Shown here piece after piece: positions 1 through 8,954 of a stretch of 40,876 bases of DNA; positions within the stretch are counted from its first letter, which is position 1, and the number at the start of each line of letters is the position of its first letter. The notes under the pieces are model-generated. The model searched no databases, had not been told where the DNA came from, and worked only from the letters and a program-made list of their open reading frames with translations. Source of the stretch: Bacteroidales bacterium (GTDB lineage: Bacteria > Bacteroidota > Bacteroidia > Bacteroidales > UBA10428); the NCBI GenBank assembly GCA_016935435.1, contig JAFGQZ010000032.1, forward strand, positions 1-40,876, written 5' to 3'. Position numbers and translations under genes: made by a program.

Positions 1-1
1 A

Positions 2-2335
2 TACGAATACTGGTTCGATGGCGACTATAACAATAAAGTAGAAAGTTCGGTGGCCCTTACCGATAATCTGAATTTAAGCACATTGATCCCAACCGTTGGG
101 CTGGCCGATGGGGTACATACATACCACATAAGGTTCAAAGACGATTCGGGTCTATGGAGCAGCACACTCAGCCAGTTTTTCTACAAAATGCCTCAGCAAC
201 TAACTGTAAATAATAAAATCGCTTCTTATCGCTATTGGTTTGATGATGATCTTGAAAATGTTATTGTCGAAAACCTTGCTGTACCTATAAAAAATCTAAG
301 TCTAATAAATGATTTCGATTTGACAAATCTCCCTAAAGGTATTCATACAATTAGTTTTCAGTTTAAAGATAGCCTGGGTTTGTGGAGCGCTGTAACGACA
401 GATACGATTGAGAAACTTTCGCTACCTGTTGCCGATTTTAGTTATTCAGCCACATTCGTTTGTGATTCAACTGTATATACCTTAACCAATAAAAGCGTTG
501 ATAGCGATATTTATAATTGGAATTTTGGCGATGGCTTAACCGATTCCATTGAAAACCCAGTTCACACATATTATGTGCCCGGTACGTATACAATTTCGCT
601 AACAGTAACTGATACCCTGAGCGGACAGGACAGCACAAAGCATTTGCAAATAACGGTATTGGGTGCAACTTTTTCTGAAATTGATACAACGGTTTGTGGT
701 GCATATTTGTCGCCAAGCAGTATATATACATGGACAAGCTCTGGAGTTTATACCGATACCATTTCAAACCATTTGGGCTGCGATAGTATTGTCACTATAA
801 ACCTTACTGTTAATAGCAGCACATCAGGTTCAATTTCGAAAACTGCATGCTATAGCTATACTGCACCCGATGGGCAAGTTTACACAACATCGGGTATAAA
901 AACGGCTGTAATCCCAAATGCAGCCGGTTGCGACAGTACTATAACAATTAATCTTACAATAGCCGAAAATACATCAAGCGCTGTTTCAATTGTTGCTTGT
1001 GATAGCTATACCGCTCCTGACGGACAGGTTTACACAAACTCTGGCGAAATTATCGCTGTAATTCCAAATGCTGCCGGCTGCGACAGTATTATAACAATTA
1101 ATCTGGAAATAAAACAAAGTTCATCCAACACAATTTTTGTACAATCCTGCGACAGTTATTTGGCTCCCGATGGAACCGTTTACACAACATCGGGAACAAA
1201 AACAGCCATAATTCCAAATGCGGCTGGTTGCGACAGTATAATTGCCATCGAACTAACAATTATGCAAAGTACAGCCAGCTCAGTATCAGAAGTTGCTTAT
1301 GAAAGCTATACTGCCCCCGATGGCGCCATTTATACAACTTCCGGAATAATCGAAGCAGTAATCCCAAATAGTGCAGGTTGCGATAGTGTCATCACTATTG
1401 ATCTTACAATATTAGGAAATACATCAAGTACAATTTCGCAAACTGTATGCGACAGCTATGTTGCCCCCGATGGAGCAGTTTACACAACATCGGGAACAAA
1501 AACAGCTGTAATTCCAAATGCTGCAGGCTACGATAGTACTATTACTATTTTTCTTACCATCAAAGAAAGTTCAACAAGTTTAATTACCGAAACCGCATGC
1601 GATAGCTATACTGCCCCCGATGGACAGGTTTATTCAACATCGGGCATAAAAACAGCTGTAATACCAAATGCTGCTGGCTGCGACAGCATCATTACAATTG
1701 ATCTGAATATTCTTCAGGCTACAAGCAGCTCAATAACAGCAACAGCCTGCGATAGCTACACTGCCCCCGATGGACAGGTTTATTCAACATCGGGAATAAA
1801 AACGGCCGTAATACCAAATACGGCAGGTTGCGACAGCACCATCTCTATCGACCTGACAATTAACACAGTTGACATTGCTGTTACACAAAACTCAGGGACA
1901 CTTACTGCTAATGCCGTTCCGGCAAGCTATCGATGGCTCGATTGCAACAATAATTTAAGTAACCTTTCGGGTGAAAACGGCCAGGTTTATAACGCTGCTT
2001 CGAGTGGAAGCTATGCGGTTGAAATTTCGCAAAATGGATGTATTGACACTTCTGAATGCTATTCAATAAATGTCTTAAATTCGATGGAGATCACTTTCGA
2101 GTCTGAAATTGTTGTTTTTCCAAATCCAACTAAAGGTATAGTCCATGTAGATTTGGGTTCAGAATCTTCGAATGTTGAAGTAAGTATAAATGATATTGCT
2201 GGTAGTTTGGTGAAAAAATATGCCTTTAAAAACCAAAAAACTTTCGCAATTGAAATAGAGCAAAACAGTGGATTTTATATCATGTCGGTTAAATCTGATA
2301 AGATCAATTCATCTTTTATGCTGTTGAAAGAATAA
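2..2335 (+). CDS. T9SS-exported PKD/tandem-repeat surface protein (5' end outside the window)
   Basis: The reading frame is open from base 2, so the gene starts upstream of the window; the GTG at 50 is only an internal codon. The visible part begins with two related modules of about 95 residues, each with a YxYWFD motif and a later (V/I)HT...F(K)D..GLWS motif. A PKD domain follows (core WNFGDG...HTY...GTYTISLTVTD, roughly residues 140-220 of the visible part). Next come one diverged and seven near-identical 50-residue repeats built around CDSYTAPDGxVY and AGCDS. The last ~75 residues (VFPNPTKG to the end) match a type A T9SS sorting domain, which directs export across the outer membrane and attachment to or release from the cell surface. 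Adhesion or matrix binding is an inference; no catalytic domain is visible. A strong terminator follows the stop codon. Confidence 0.85.
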   Translation, partial: YEYWFDGDYNNKVESSVALTDNLNLSTLIPTVGLADGVHTYHIRFKDDSGLWSSTLSQFFYKMPQQLTVNNKIASYRYWFDDDLENVIVENLAVPIKNLSLINDFDLTNLPKGIHTISFQFKDSLGLWSAVTTDTIEKLSLPVADFSYSATFVCDSTVYTLTNKSVDSDIYNWNFGDGLTDSIENPVHTYYVPGTYTISLTVTDTLSGQDSTKHLQITVLGATFSEIDTTVCGAYLSPSSIYTWTSSGVYTDTISNHLGCDSIVTINLTVNSSTSGSISKTACYSYTAPDGQVYTTSGIKTAVIPNAAGCDSTITINLTIAENTSSAVSIVACDSYTAPDGQVYTNSGEIIAVIPNAAGCDSIITINLEIKQSSSNTIFVQSCDSYLAPDGTVYTTSGTKTAIIPNAAGCDSIIAIELTIMQSTASSVSEVAYESYTAPDGAIYTTSGIIEAVIPNSAGCDSVITIDLTILGNTSSTISQTVCDSYVAPDGAVYTTSGTKTAVIPNAAGYDSTITIFLTIKESSTSLITETACDSYTAPDGQVYSTSGIKTAVIPNAAGCDSIITIDLNILQATSSSITATACDSYTAPDGQVYSTSGIKTAVIPNTAGCDSTISIDLTINTVDIAVTQNSGTLTANAVPASYRWLDCNNNLSNLSGENGQVYNAASSGSYAVEISQNGCIDTSECYSINVLNSMEITFESEIVVFPNPTKGIVHVDLGSESSNVEVSINDIAGSLVKKYAFKNQKTFAIEIEQNSGFYIMSVKSDKINSSFMLLKE
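848..1862 (+). repeat. Seven 150-bp tandem repeats inside the T9SS protein gene
   Basis: Units start at 848, 998, 1148, 1298, 1448, 1598 and 1748, exactly 150 bp apart. Each encodes about 38 conserved residues plus a variable linker of about 12. The conserved part runs from CDSYTAPDG to the CDSxITIxLTI strand. The copies differ mostly at synonymous sites and in the linker. A more diverged unit lies just upstream (about 695-815). The spacing has stayed strictly in frame, as expected for stacked beta-sandwich-like modules in a surface stalk. Confidence 0.9.
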
Positions 2336-2367
2336 AATAATTCATCTAAAGACTATTCTTAAATATA

Positions 2368-2411
2368 AGATATTGGGCTCATGAACAACATGTACCCAAT
2401 ATCTTTTTTTT
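2368..2411 (+). terminator. Rho-independent terminator after the T9SS protein
   Basis: An 11-bp perfect stem (AAGATATTGGG at 2368-2378 pairing with CCCAATATCTT at 2395-2405) is followed by a run of T to 2411. The loop can add a short CATG/CATG stem. It lies 33 bp after the stop codon of the preceding gene. Confidence 0.85.
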
Positions 2412-2432
2412 AAGAACAATCCACCAAAAAAC

Positions 2433-2629
2433 AATCATAATTCAATTCGTTTAGTTAAGAAAAAATGTAATACATGAAACCCTTACACTCACCCCTTAAT
2501 CCCCTGAAGGGGAACCCCAAACGCGCTGTCCCTTTAGTGAACTTAGCGGAGCGATCTCATGAGCGAAGCGAATAATTTAAGGGTGCGCGTGAGGAAATAT
2601 TGTTAACTAAACGACATTAAATCATAATT
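2433..2629. mobile_element. MITE-like intergenic element with inverted ends and flanking 10-bp direct repeats
   Basis: The sequence TCGTTTAGTTAA at 2447-2458 is perfectly inverted as TTAACTAAACGA at 2603-2614. Just outside these ends the 10-mer AATCATAATT occurs in direct orientation at 2433-2442 and 2620-2629, as a target-site duplication would. The interior (about 150 bp) has no ORF. It contains a nested inverted repeat (CACCCCTTAA near 2490 with TTAAGGGTG near 2577), a small CCCCT/AGGGG hairpin at 2501-2512 and a GAGCGAAGCGA motif at 2561-2571. No transposase is linked, so this would be a non-autonomous element or a dispersed intergenic repeat. Confidence 0.55.
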
Positions 2630-2652
2630 TGGTCAAAATAATTATAAAAAAC

Positions 2653-2683
2653 TTGACAATTCATTTTACATTTTTTATATTTG
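2653..2683 (+). promoter_or_regulatory. Bacteroidota-type promoter of the TetR gene
   Basis: TTG at 2653-2655 and TATATTTG at 2676-2683 are separated by 20 bp, matching the TTTG-N19/21-TAnnTTTG pattern of Bacteroidota primary sigma-factor promoters. The -7 element runs directly into the first palindromic operator. Confidence 0.65.
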
Positions 2684-2699
2684 ACTAATCGTTCAGTCA
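2682..2699. promoter_or_regulatory. Palindromic operator 1 (probable TetR-family site)
   Basis: TGACTAATCGTTCAGTCA is an 18-bp imperfect palindrome with TGACT/AGTCA arms and a central CG. It overlaps the end of the -7 element and the probable transcription start, where a bound repressor would block initiation. It is nearly identical to a second site 64 bp downstream. Binding by the adjacent TetR protein is inferred from position. Confidence 0.65.
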
Positions 2700-2745
2700 T
2701 TAAATAAAACGACTTGATTTTGCCTTCTTTTAATGCCATTTGTTT

Positions 2746-2763
2746 TGACTGTTCGTTCAGTCA
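2746..2763. promoter_or_regulatory. Palindromic operator 2 (probable TetR-family site)
   Basis: TGACTGTTCGTTCAGTCA repeats the first operator with TGACTG/CAGTCA arms. The centre-to-centre distance is 64 bp, close to six helical turns. It lies in the 5' leader of the regulator gene, 58 bp before its ATG. Confidence 0.65.
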
Positions 2764-2820
2764 TGAATAAATGCAATAGCATAAACATTAATGATTCATT
2801 TAATATAAAATACCAACTCT

Positions 2821-3396
2821 ATGTCGCCACGTACTTTACTGCAATACGAAATTATAAGGGAGGAGCGCCGGGCGCAAATTATGCAGGTAGCCCTCGAATT
2901 AATTTCCGAAGAAGGCTTTGCCAACGTAACCATTTCGAAAATTGCCACAAAAGCAGGCATTTCAAAGGGATTAATGTATAATTATTTCGAAAGTAAGGAG
3001 CAGCTAATATTAGAAATTATTCTGGAAGGCTTCAATGAATTGTTCTGTGTATTTGATCCGAATAAAGACGGTGTGCTCACAAATTCAGAAATGCATTATT
3101 TTATCGATGAGGTTTTTGTTGTCATAAAATCGAATATTCGTTTCTGGCGACTTTATTATATGCTAATGTTCCAACCTGAAGTGTATAGGCTTATCGAACC
3201 CGAAGTGCAAAAGATCATGCAACCCTTCATGAAAACAGTGCTCGGATATTTCGAAAAGAAAGGCAGTGCCGATCCAACTTGCGAGATGAAAATGTTTTGT
3301 TCGATACTGGATGGTATTAGAATGAATTTTGTTATGGACACAAAAAACTTCCCTATGGAAAGTATTCGTAAAAAATTACATGAATTGTATAAATAA
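2821..3396 (+). CDS. TetR/AcrR-family transcriptional regulator
   Basis: The 191-residue protein has the family plan: an N-terminal three-helix DNA-binding domain (about residues 15-62, with helix-turn-helix ...TISKIATKAGISKGLMYNYFESKEQL) and an alpha-helical ligand/dimerisation domain. The ATG at 2821 leaves the usual short N-terminal arm; no strong ribosome-binding site is visible, which is common in this phylum. The two TGACT...AGTCA palindromes upstream overlap the promoter region and suggest autorepression. A small membrane-protein gene follows after 8 bp and is probably co-transcribed. The ligand cannot be told from sequence. Confidence 0.88.
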   Translation: MSPRTLLQYEIIREERRAQIMQVALELISEEGFANVTISKIATKAGISKGLMYNYFESKEQLILEIILEGFNELFCVFDPNKDGVLTNSEMHYFIDEVFVVIKSNIRFWRLYYMLMFQPEVYRLIEPEVQKIMQPFMKTVLGYFEKKGSADPTCEMKMFCSILDGIRMNFVMDTKNFPMESIRKKLHELYK

Positions 3397-3404
3397 CCCT
3401 GCAA

Positions 3405-3872
3405 ATGAAAGATCAGATAATTAACCGTTTTGATAAACTTTTTGGCCCTGCTGGTTCTTCGGCCGGATGGATTTTCATGCTCTCGGGAATATATATTTTA
3501 TCTTTTAGTTTCTCGGGAATTTTCTTTTTCTTAATTGGGGCATTCCTGGCCTTTACCTACACATCGGTTGTAATCGATAAAACCGACAGAAAGGTTAAGC
3601 TAACAAATAATTTTTTTGGCATCCTGCGGTTTGGCCGCTGGACTGAAGTTAACCCGGATATGACTGTTACAGTTAAACCAAATACAATTGTATATCGCAC
3701 ATATAGCAGAAGCAACCGGGCAATCGAAAATAAAACACACAATTACCGTGTTTTGCTTTTCGATGAAAACAAGAATTGCCTGATGCCTCTTAAATACGAA
3801 TCTACATTAGGCCATGCTATAGAAAGTGCCAAAGAGCTTTCGGTGGTTTTAGGACTGAATTCTGTGTTATAA
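3405..3872 (+). CDS. Small membrane protein of unknown function
   Basis: This 155-residue protein has two closely spaced hydrophobic helices at about residues 20-55 (AGWIFMLSGIYILSFSF... and IFFFLIGAFLAFTYTSVV). A polar C-terminal domain of about 100 residues rich in beta-type segments follows. I do not recognise the family; the layout resembles proteins with an N-terminal membrane hairpin and a small cytoplasmic domain. The ATG at 3405 is 8 bp after the TetR stop codon, so it is probably in the same transcript and under the same operator control. It could be the regulator's target or simply a passenger. Confidence 0.6.
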   Translation: MKDQIINRFDKLFGPAGSSAGWIFMLSGIYILSFSFSGIFFFLIGAFLAFTYTSVVIDKTDRKVKLTNNFFGILRFGRWTEVNPDMTVTVKPNTIVYRTYSRSNRAIENKTHNYRVLLFDENKNCLMPLKYESTLGHAIESAKELSVVLGLNSVL

Positions 3873-3968
3873 AATAACTTTGCGGCAAAAATATTTCAGG
3901 GGCATTTTAAATTGTTTGAGATACTGCATATTTACCGCAAGTGCCTATAAATAAAGGTAGGCCACATA

Positions 3969-5042
3969 CTATTTTACCGGTTCAACAATTTCAAAAACCC
4001 TTTTAAGTATAGTATCGGGCTCTATTAAATCCATGCAGGCAAAATCGCCCCTAAGGCATTTGCCTTTTCCATAAATTGAACAGGGCCTGCATGGGAGAAC
4101 AACTGTAGGGGTTTCTATAAAATTAGCTTCGGGCTGGTTAAGCGGGGCAAAACCAATTCCCCGATGGGTTGCACCCCAAACAGAAATAACCGGTATTCCG
4201 GCAAGCGAGGCTATGTGCATATTTGCAGAATCCATAGAAATCATAAGGTTTAGCTGCTGCATAAGCCTAATTTCCGCAGCAAGCGACAGATCAACCACAT
4301 GAAACTTATCCGATATAAGTGCCATTTCACGCAACCTCTCTTTCTCTTCCTTCCCTCCACCGAACAAAAAAACCTCAAAGGATTTCCCAGATAGTTTTTC
4401 CAGAAGCGCGTACATTTTAGCGGCCGGATAAACTTTAAGCTCATGTTTTGCAAAAGGGGCAATTCCAATACGAATAGAATTCCTATCGGCTAGTTTTTGG
4501 ACTAAAAAACCCGGTTCACTTTTGGCAATGCTATTAGTGGCAAACACACAGCCCTTTTTCAAGTCAAAGAAATACCCTGCACGGTTAAAAACTTCAAGGT
4601 ACCTAATAGTGGTATGTTTCAAATATGCCGTACCGGCATTTTGCAGCCATGCTTTCTTTTCGCGTCGCCCTTTATTTATTGAATAACAGCAAACAGCGCC
4701 CATTGTAAAAAACAGGCGTAGGATATAAGTCCTGAGTACGCCATGCAAATCAATTACAGCATTATATTTGCCGGAGTTTTTCAAATTGAGCCACAACCTT
4801 AAAATACCAATAAACCCTTTATGCCGGCCGGCAAATTCGGGAGCTATAATTTTTAACCTTTCGATATTTATAAAGAAAGGTTCAAATTGCTTTCGGGTAA
4901 CCAGGGTTATTTCAACTGTTTTGTAAGTGTCGAGCAAGCCTCTTATAACCGGAAGCACAAGAGCCACATCGCCCATAGCAGAAAACCGGAATACCAGTAG
5001 CTTTCGAATGCCTTGCGGCCCTGTTGGTTGCTCCGGGTTCAT
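3969..5042 (-). CDS. Glycosyltransferase family 9 protein (heptosyltransferase-like)
   Basis: The 357-residue protein matches GT9 (ADP-heptose:LPS heptosyltransferase-like) enzymes of GT-B fold. Its N-terminus, KLLVFRFSAMGDVALVLPVI, is the typical first beta-alpha motif of the acceptor domain. The C-terminal half carries the nucleotide-sugar site signature (MDSANMHIASLAGIPVISVWGATH). Such enzymes add sugars to the lipopolysaccharide core on the cytoplasmic face of the inner membrane. The actual donor sugar is unknown. A Cys-rich stretch near the C-terminus (CRPCSIYGKGKCLRGDFAC) resembles one seen in some Bacteroidota GT9 proteins. It is the last gene of a minus-strand run, 37 bp after the DUF6165-like gene. 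Confidence 0.85.
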   Translation of the reverse strand: MNPEQPTGPQGIRKLLVFRFSAMGDVALVLPVIRGLLDTYKTVEITLVTRKQFEPFFINIERLKIIAPEFAGRHKGFIGILRLWLNLKNSGKYNAVIDLHGVLRTYILRLFFTMGAVCCYSINKGRREKKAWLQNAGTAYLKHTTIRYLEVFNRAGYFFDLKKGCVFATNSIAKSEPGFLVQKLADRNSIRIGIAPFAKHELKVYPAAKMYALLEKLSGKSFEVFLFGGGKEEKERLREMALISDKFHVVDLSLAAEIRLMQQLNLMISMDSANMHIASLAGIPVISVWGATHRGIGFAPLNQPEANFIETPTVVLPCRPCSIYGKGKCLRGDFACMDLIEPDTILKRVFEIVEPVK

Positions 5043-5079
5043 TGAGTTGTGTGTTTTGAAAAACAGTTTTTAATAACCT

Positions 5080-5451
5080 TTAATATTTTTCATACGATTT
5101 CTCTTCAACCAGCGAAGAACCGGTTCTTTGGTTTATCAGTTTTTTTAATTCAGCCCTTTTGTCGTTATTAAAATATACGGCCCTTGCTGTTTCAATAAAC
5201 TTTTCTCCGAAATCTTTTTTTCTCTCAAGCTCCCGAATGGTATCTTCAATATCCCACAGAGTAAGGTTTATATCATAGAGTTCTTTATAAAGCAAATCAT
5301 CAACAGAAAGTATCGATTGGGCAGCTTCGGAAAGTACCTCAAATTCGTTCTGCAGGTTTTTTAATTTTTCACTGTCTTTAATGCGTTTAAGCTTTATGTC
5401 GATAATTGTAAGCTTATCAATTATTTCACCGTTTGAGACTTCAATCTTCAT
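5080..5451 (-). CDS. DUF6165-like protein
   Basis: The 123-residue protein starts MKIEVSNGEIIDKLTIIDIK and is mostly charged amphipathic helix, with no signal peptide or membrane segment. The N-terminus fits my recollection of the DUF6165 family, small proteins often found beside glycosyltransferase genes; this was not checked against a database. It sits directly upstream of the GT9 gene with a 37-bp gap, so a link to LPS/glycan assembly is plausible but unproven. Its ATG follows the hydrolase stop by 41 bp. Confidence 0.65.
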   Translation of the reverse strand: MKIEVSNGEIIDKLTIIDIKLKRIKDSEKLKNLQNEFEVLSEAAQSILSVDDLLYKELYDINLTLWDIEDTIRELERKKDFGEKFIETARAVYFNNDKRAELKKLINQRTGSSLVEEKSYEKY

Positions 5452-5492
5452 ACACTAGTTTTTTGGCAAAAGTAACATAAATACCCGAAAAA

Positions 5493-6221
5493 TCAGAGCT
5501 CTTTTAGCTTGCCAAAAAACCAGGTAAGGTGAAGCCAGCAATCGCTGCTGTTTTCATTATCTTCCCACAGAATTTTGGCACCATGTGCCCCATTTCCTTT
5601 TGATGGTTTATACAAAGTTTTCTGTTTCTCGGGAATTTCCGATAACAAGATGTTAAGAAAGTTGTATTCAGGTTCTGTCGATGCGGCAAATACAGGCTTG
5701 TTGAAACCTTCGAGTTTTGTTTTGACCTCCAGTCCGGGAAAAAAATATTCGCCAGGGCTGAAAGCCACAACTGCAGAAATTTCGTTCGACTGTGCGGCAA
5801 CAATCAATGCCAGGGAGGCTGAAAAACTGCTGCCAAACAAAACAACGGGTTTATGGTGGTATCTCCTTGAATACTTTATGGCTGCTTCAACATCATAACG
5901 GGCATCAATAAGCCTGGCTGGTTTGCCCAACTGTTTGGCGCGAAGGGCTGTTTCGTTGCTTATATAGTTTGTTTTGCTGCCTGATCTTAAATCAACGGCA
6001 AGGCAATTATAACCAAGGCTCATTAATTTCGGGGCAATATCAATATATTCGCCCCTGCTCGATTCTGCCTGGTGTAAAAGAATGATAAACGGAAGCTGTC
6101 GATCCTTTAGGTATAAATCAGCTGTTATCCTAAGGCTGTCGGCCGATAAAAAAGAAACCTTCTCCTGGGTAAATGCAAATTGAACGCAAAATATTAAAAC
6201 TGACAGAAACAGTAACCTCAT
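5493..6221 (-). CDS. Exported alpha/beta hydrolase
   Basis: The 242-residue protein begins with a signal peptide (MRLLFLSVLIFCVQFAFTQ, probable cut after residue ~18). It then follows the alpha/beta-hydrolase plan: a LLHQAESSRGEY segment at the oxyanion strand, a nucleophile elbow GSSFS (Ser132) and a late His (His213 in GNGAHGAK). The elbow is GxSxS rather than the usual GxSxG, a tolerated variation in dienelactone-hydrolase-like proteins. It probably acts in the periplasm on an ester or peptide-like substrate that cannot be named. The start is 20 bp after the atpC stop, so it is probably read through from the atpDC promoter. Confidence 0.75.
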   Translation of the reverse strand: MRLLFLSVLIFCVQFAFTQEKVSFLSADSLRITADLYLKDRQLPFIILLHQAESSRGEYIDIAPKLMSLGYNCLAVDLRSGSKTNYISNETALRAKQLGKPARLIDARYDVEAAIKYSRRYHHKPVVLFGSSFSASLALIVAAQSNEISAVVAFSPGEYFFPGLEVKTKLEGFNKPVFAASTEPEYNFLNILLSEIPEKQKTLYKPSKGNGAHGAKILWEDNENSSDCWLHLTWFFGKLKEL

Positions 6222-6241
6222 TGGAAAAACCTTATAAATGG

Positions 6242-6481
6242 CTATAAATCGGCCAATACAACAATACGGTTGCTTTTCACTTCTATTACCCCTCCAACAA
6301 CAGGTATAACCTCTTCTTTAAAATCTTTGGTCATAAACAGGATATCTCCTTTCGACAGAGTAGAAATTATAGGCGCATGGTTTCGCAAAACCATAAACGA
6401 ACCTTTTTTCCCAGGTACAGAAATCGATTTAATATCTCCTTTAAAAAGGCACTTTTCAGGTGTTAAAATTTCGAGTTTCAC
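6242..6481 (-). CDS. atpC: F1Fo ATP synthase subunit epsilon
   Basis: The 79-residue protein (VKLEILTPEKCLFKGDIKSI...) is the beta-sandwich domain of epsilon, the rotor-stalk subunit that contacts gamma and the c-ring. The C-terminal helical hairpin of E. coli epsilon (about 138 residues in total) is absent, as is common in Bacteroidota. I chose the GTG at 6481. It restores the standard N-terminus and is preceded by an unusually strong GGAGGGGG ribosome-binding site about 7 nt away, and longer versions would overlap atpD. It lies 22 bp after atpD. Confidence 0.9.
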   Translation of the reverse strand: MKLEILTPEKCLFKGDIKSISVPGKKGSFMVLRNHAPIISTLSKGDILFMTKDFKEEVIPVVGGVIEVKSNRIVVLADL

Positions 6482-6503
6482 AGTTCTGCCCCCTCCCCGG
6501 GAA

Positions 6504-8048
<1,545 letters not shown>

Positions 8049-8355
8049 TTAATGTTAAATTTACAGAAATTAACCGAATAAAAAATAGCGCCTGCCATGA
8101 AATTGTGCCTTGTTATATTGAACAGTATATTTAATTTGCCTGATAATTCCCACATAAGGTTTTATAACTAAAGGATTTCCAACTATAATTTTTTTTGATC
8201 CCCAGTTAAATATTAACTGTTTTTTTATTTCTCGATTTTTTGCAACAATGTGCCCATTAAAACAATGATAAAAAAATAAATATTTTCAAATCCGCTGTTA
8301 GCAAAGGAAAGAAAGGAATGTTGTTCCAACTTTTTATGCCCTGCCAATATAATCG

Positions 8356-8386
8356 TTTGTAAAAACCGGGCAACAATTTATATTTG
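8356..8386 (+). promoter_or_regulatory. Bacteroidota-type promoter of the response-regulator gene
   Basis: TTTG at 8356-8359 and TATATTTG at 8379-8386 are 19 bp apart, an exact match to the TTTG-N19/21-TAnnTTTG consensus. Transcription should start near 8393, giving a leader of about 70 nt before the ATG at 8462. Confidence 0.75.
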
Positions 8387-8461
8387 CATACCCTAATTGT
8401 CTAACTAAAATGGTTGGCGGTAATCAAAAAAACTGTAAAAGAACAGAATAACAACCACTTG

Positions 8462-8845
8462 ATGAGAAAGCTTATATTCTTTGTCGATGATGATAAGATG
8501 ATGCTAAATCTTATGGAATACACATTTAAATGCCGCGAAGGATATGAGGTAAAATCGTTTTTTTCGGGTGAAGAATGTATTAGAAACCTTTCGCTGCAAC
8601 CCGATTTAATAGTTCTCGATTACTATATGGGAGGTGCCGGGAGCAATACTTTTTCCGGCCTCGATACGCTGAAAAATATTCGCGAAGCCGGTGTAAATAC
8701 CCCTGTTGTAATTTTAAGCCGCGAAAAAAGTAAAGACACAATTGATGAATTTTTAAAGTATGGTGCACAAAAATATGTGGTAAAAGACGACTATTTTATT
8801 GATACCTTAATTGAGACCATCGACGCGCATTTTACAGAATCGTAG
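8462..8845 (+). CDS. Stand-alone response-regulator receiver domain protein
   Basis: The 127-residue protein is a single receiver (CheY-like) domain. Visible are the acidic pocket VDDD (residues 8-11), the phospho-accepting Asp53 (LIVLDYYM), Ser86 (VVILS) and the conserved Lys108 (YVVKDD). The loop after Asp53 is slightly enlarged and Gly/Ser-rich (GGAGSNTFSG). There is no output domain, so it must signal by protein contact or as a phosphorelay intermediate. No histidine kinase lies nearby. I chose the ATG at 8462; a TTG at 8414 would add 16 residues outside the domain. It is monocistronic with its own promoter. Confidence 0.88.
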   Translation: MRKLIFFVDDDKMMLNLMEYTFKCREGYEVKSFFSGEECIRNLSLQPDLIVLDYYMGGAGSNTFSGLDTLKNIREAGVNTPVVILSREKSKDTIDEFLKYGAQKYVVKDDYFIDTLIETIDAHFTES

Positions 8846-8924
8846 TATTTATAAGGCTTTTGGCGTTTTTTTTATTCATGTTCCCCAAAAATTATTTTTT
8901 CTTTTTTATTCTGATAAATATTTC

Positions 8925-8932
8925 TACTTTTG
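8925..8932 (+). promoter_or_regulatory. -7 element upstream of the YceD-rpmF-plsX-fabH cluster
   Basis: TACTTTTG matches TAnnTTTG and lies 22 bp before the YceD TTG start. The region upstream is T-rich but without a clear TTTG at the ideal spacing. Confidence 0.45.
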
Positions 8933-8954
8933 CAGGTCTTAATTCGACAGGAAG

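Noticed and set aside
848..1862. CRISPR-like array
   Set aside because: The regular 150-bp repeats are wholly coding, in frame, with no short repeat/unique spacer pattern and no cas genes.
2733..2981. 82-codon plus-strand ORF overlapping the TetR start
   Set aside because: It runs through the second operator and the TetR N-terminus in another frame and its product looks random. The TetR frame is clearly the coding one.
3881..3941. TTGCGG/CCGCAA inverted repeat between convergent genes as a terminator
   Set aside because: The loop is about 45 nt and no T run follows on either strand, so it is too weak to call.
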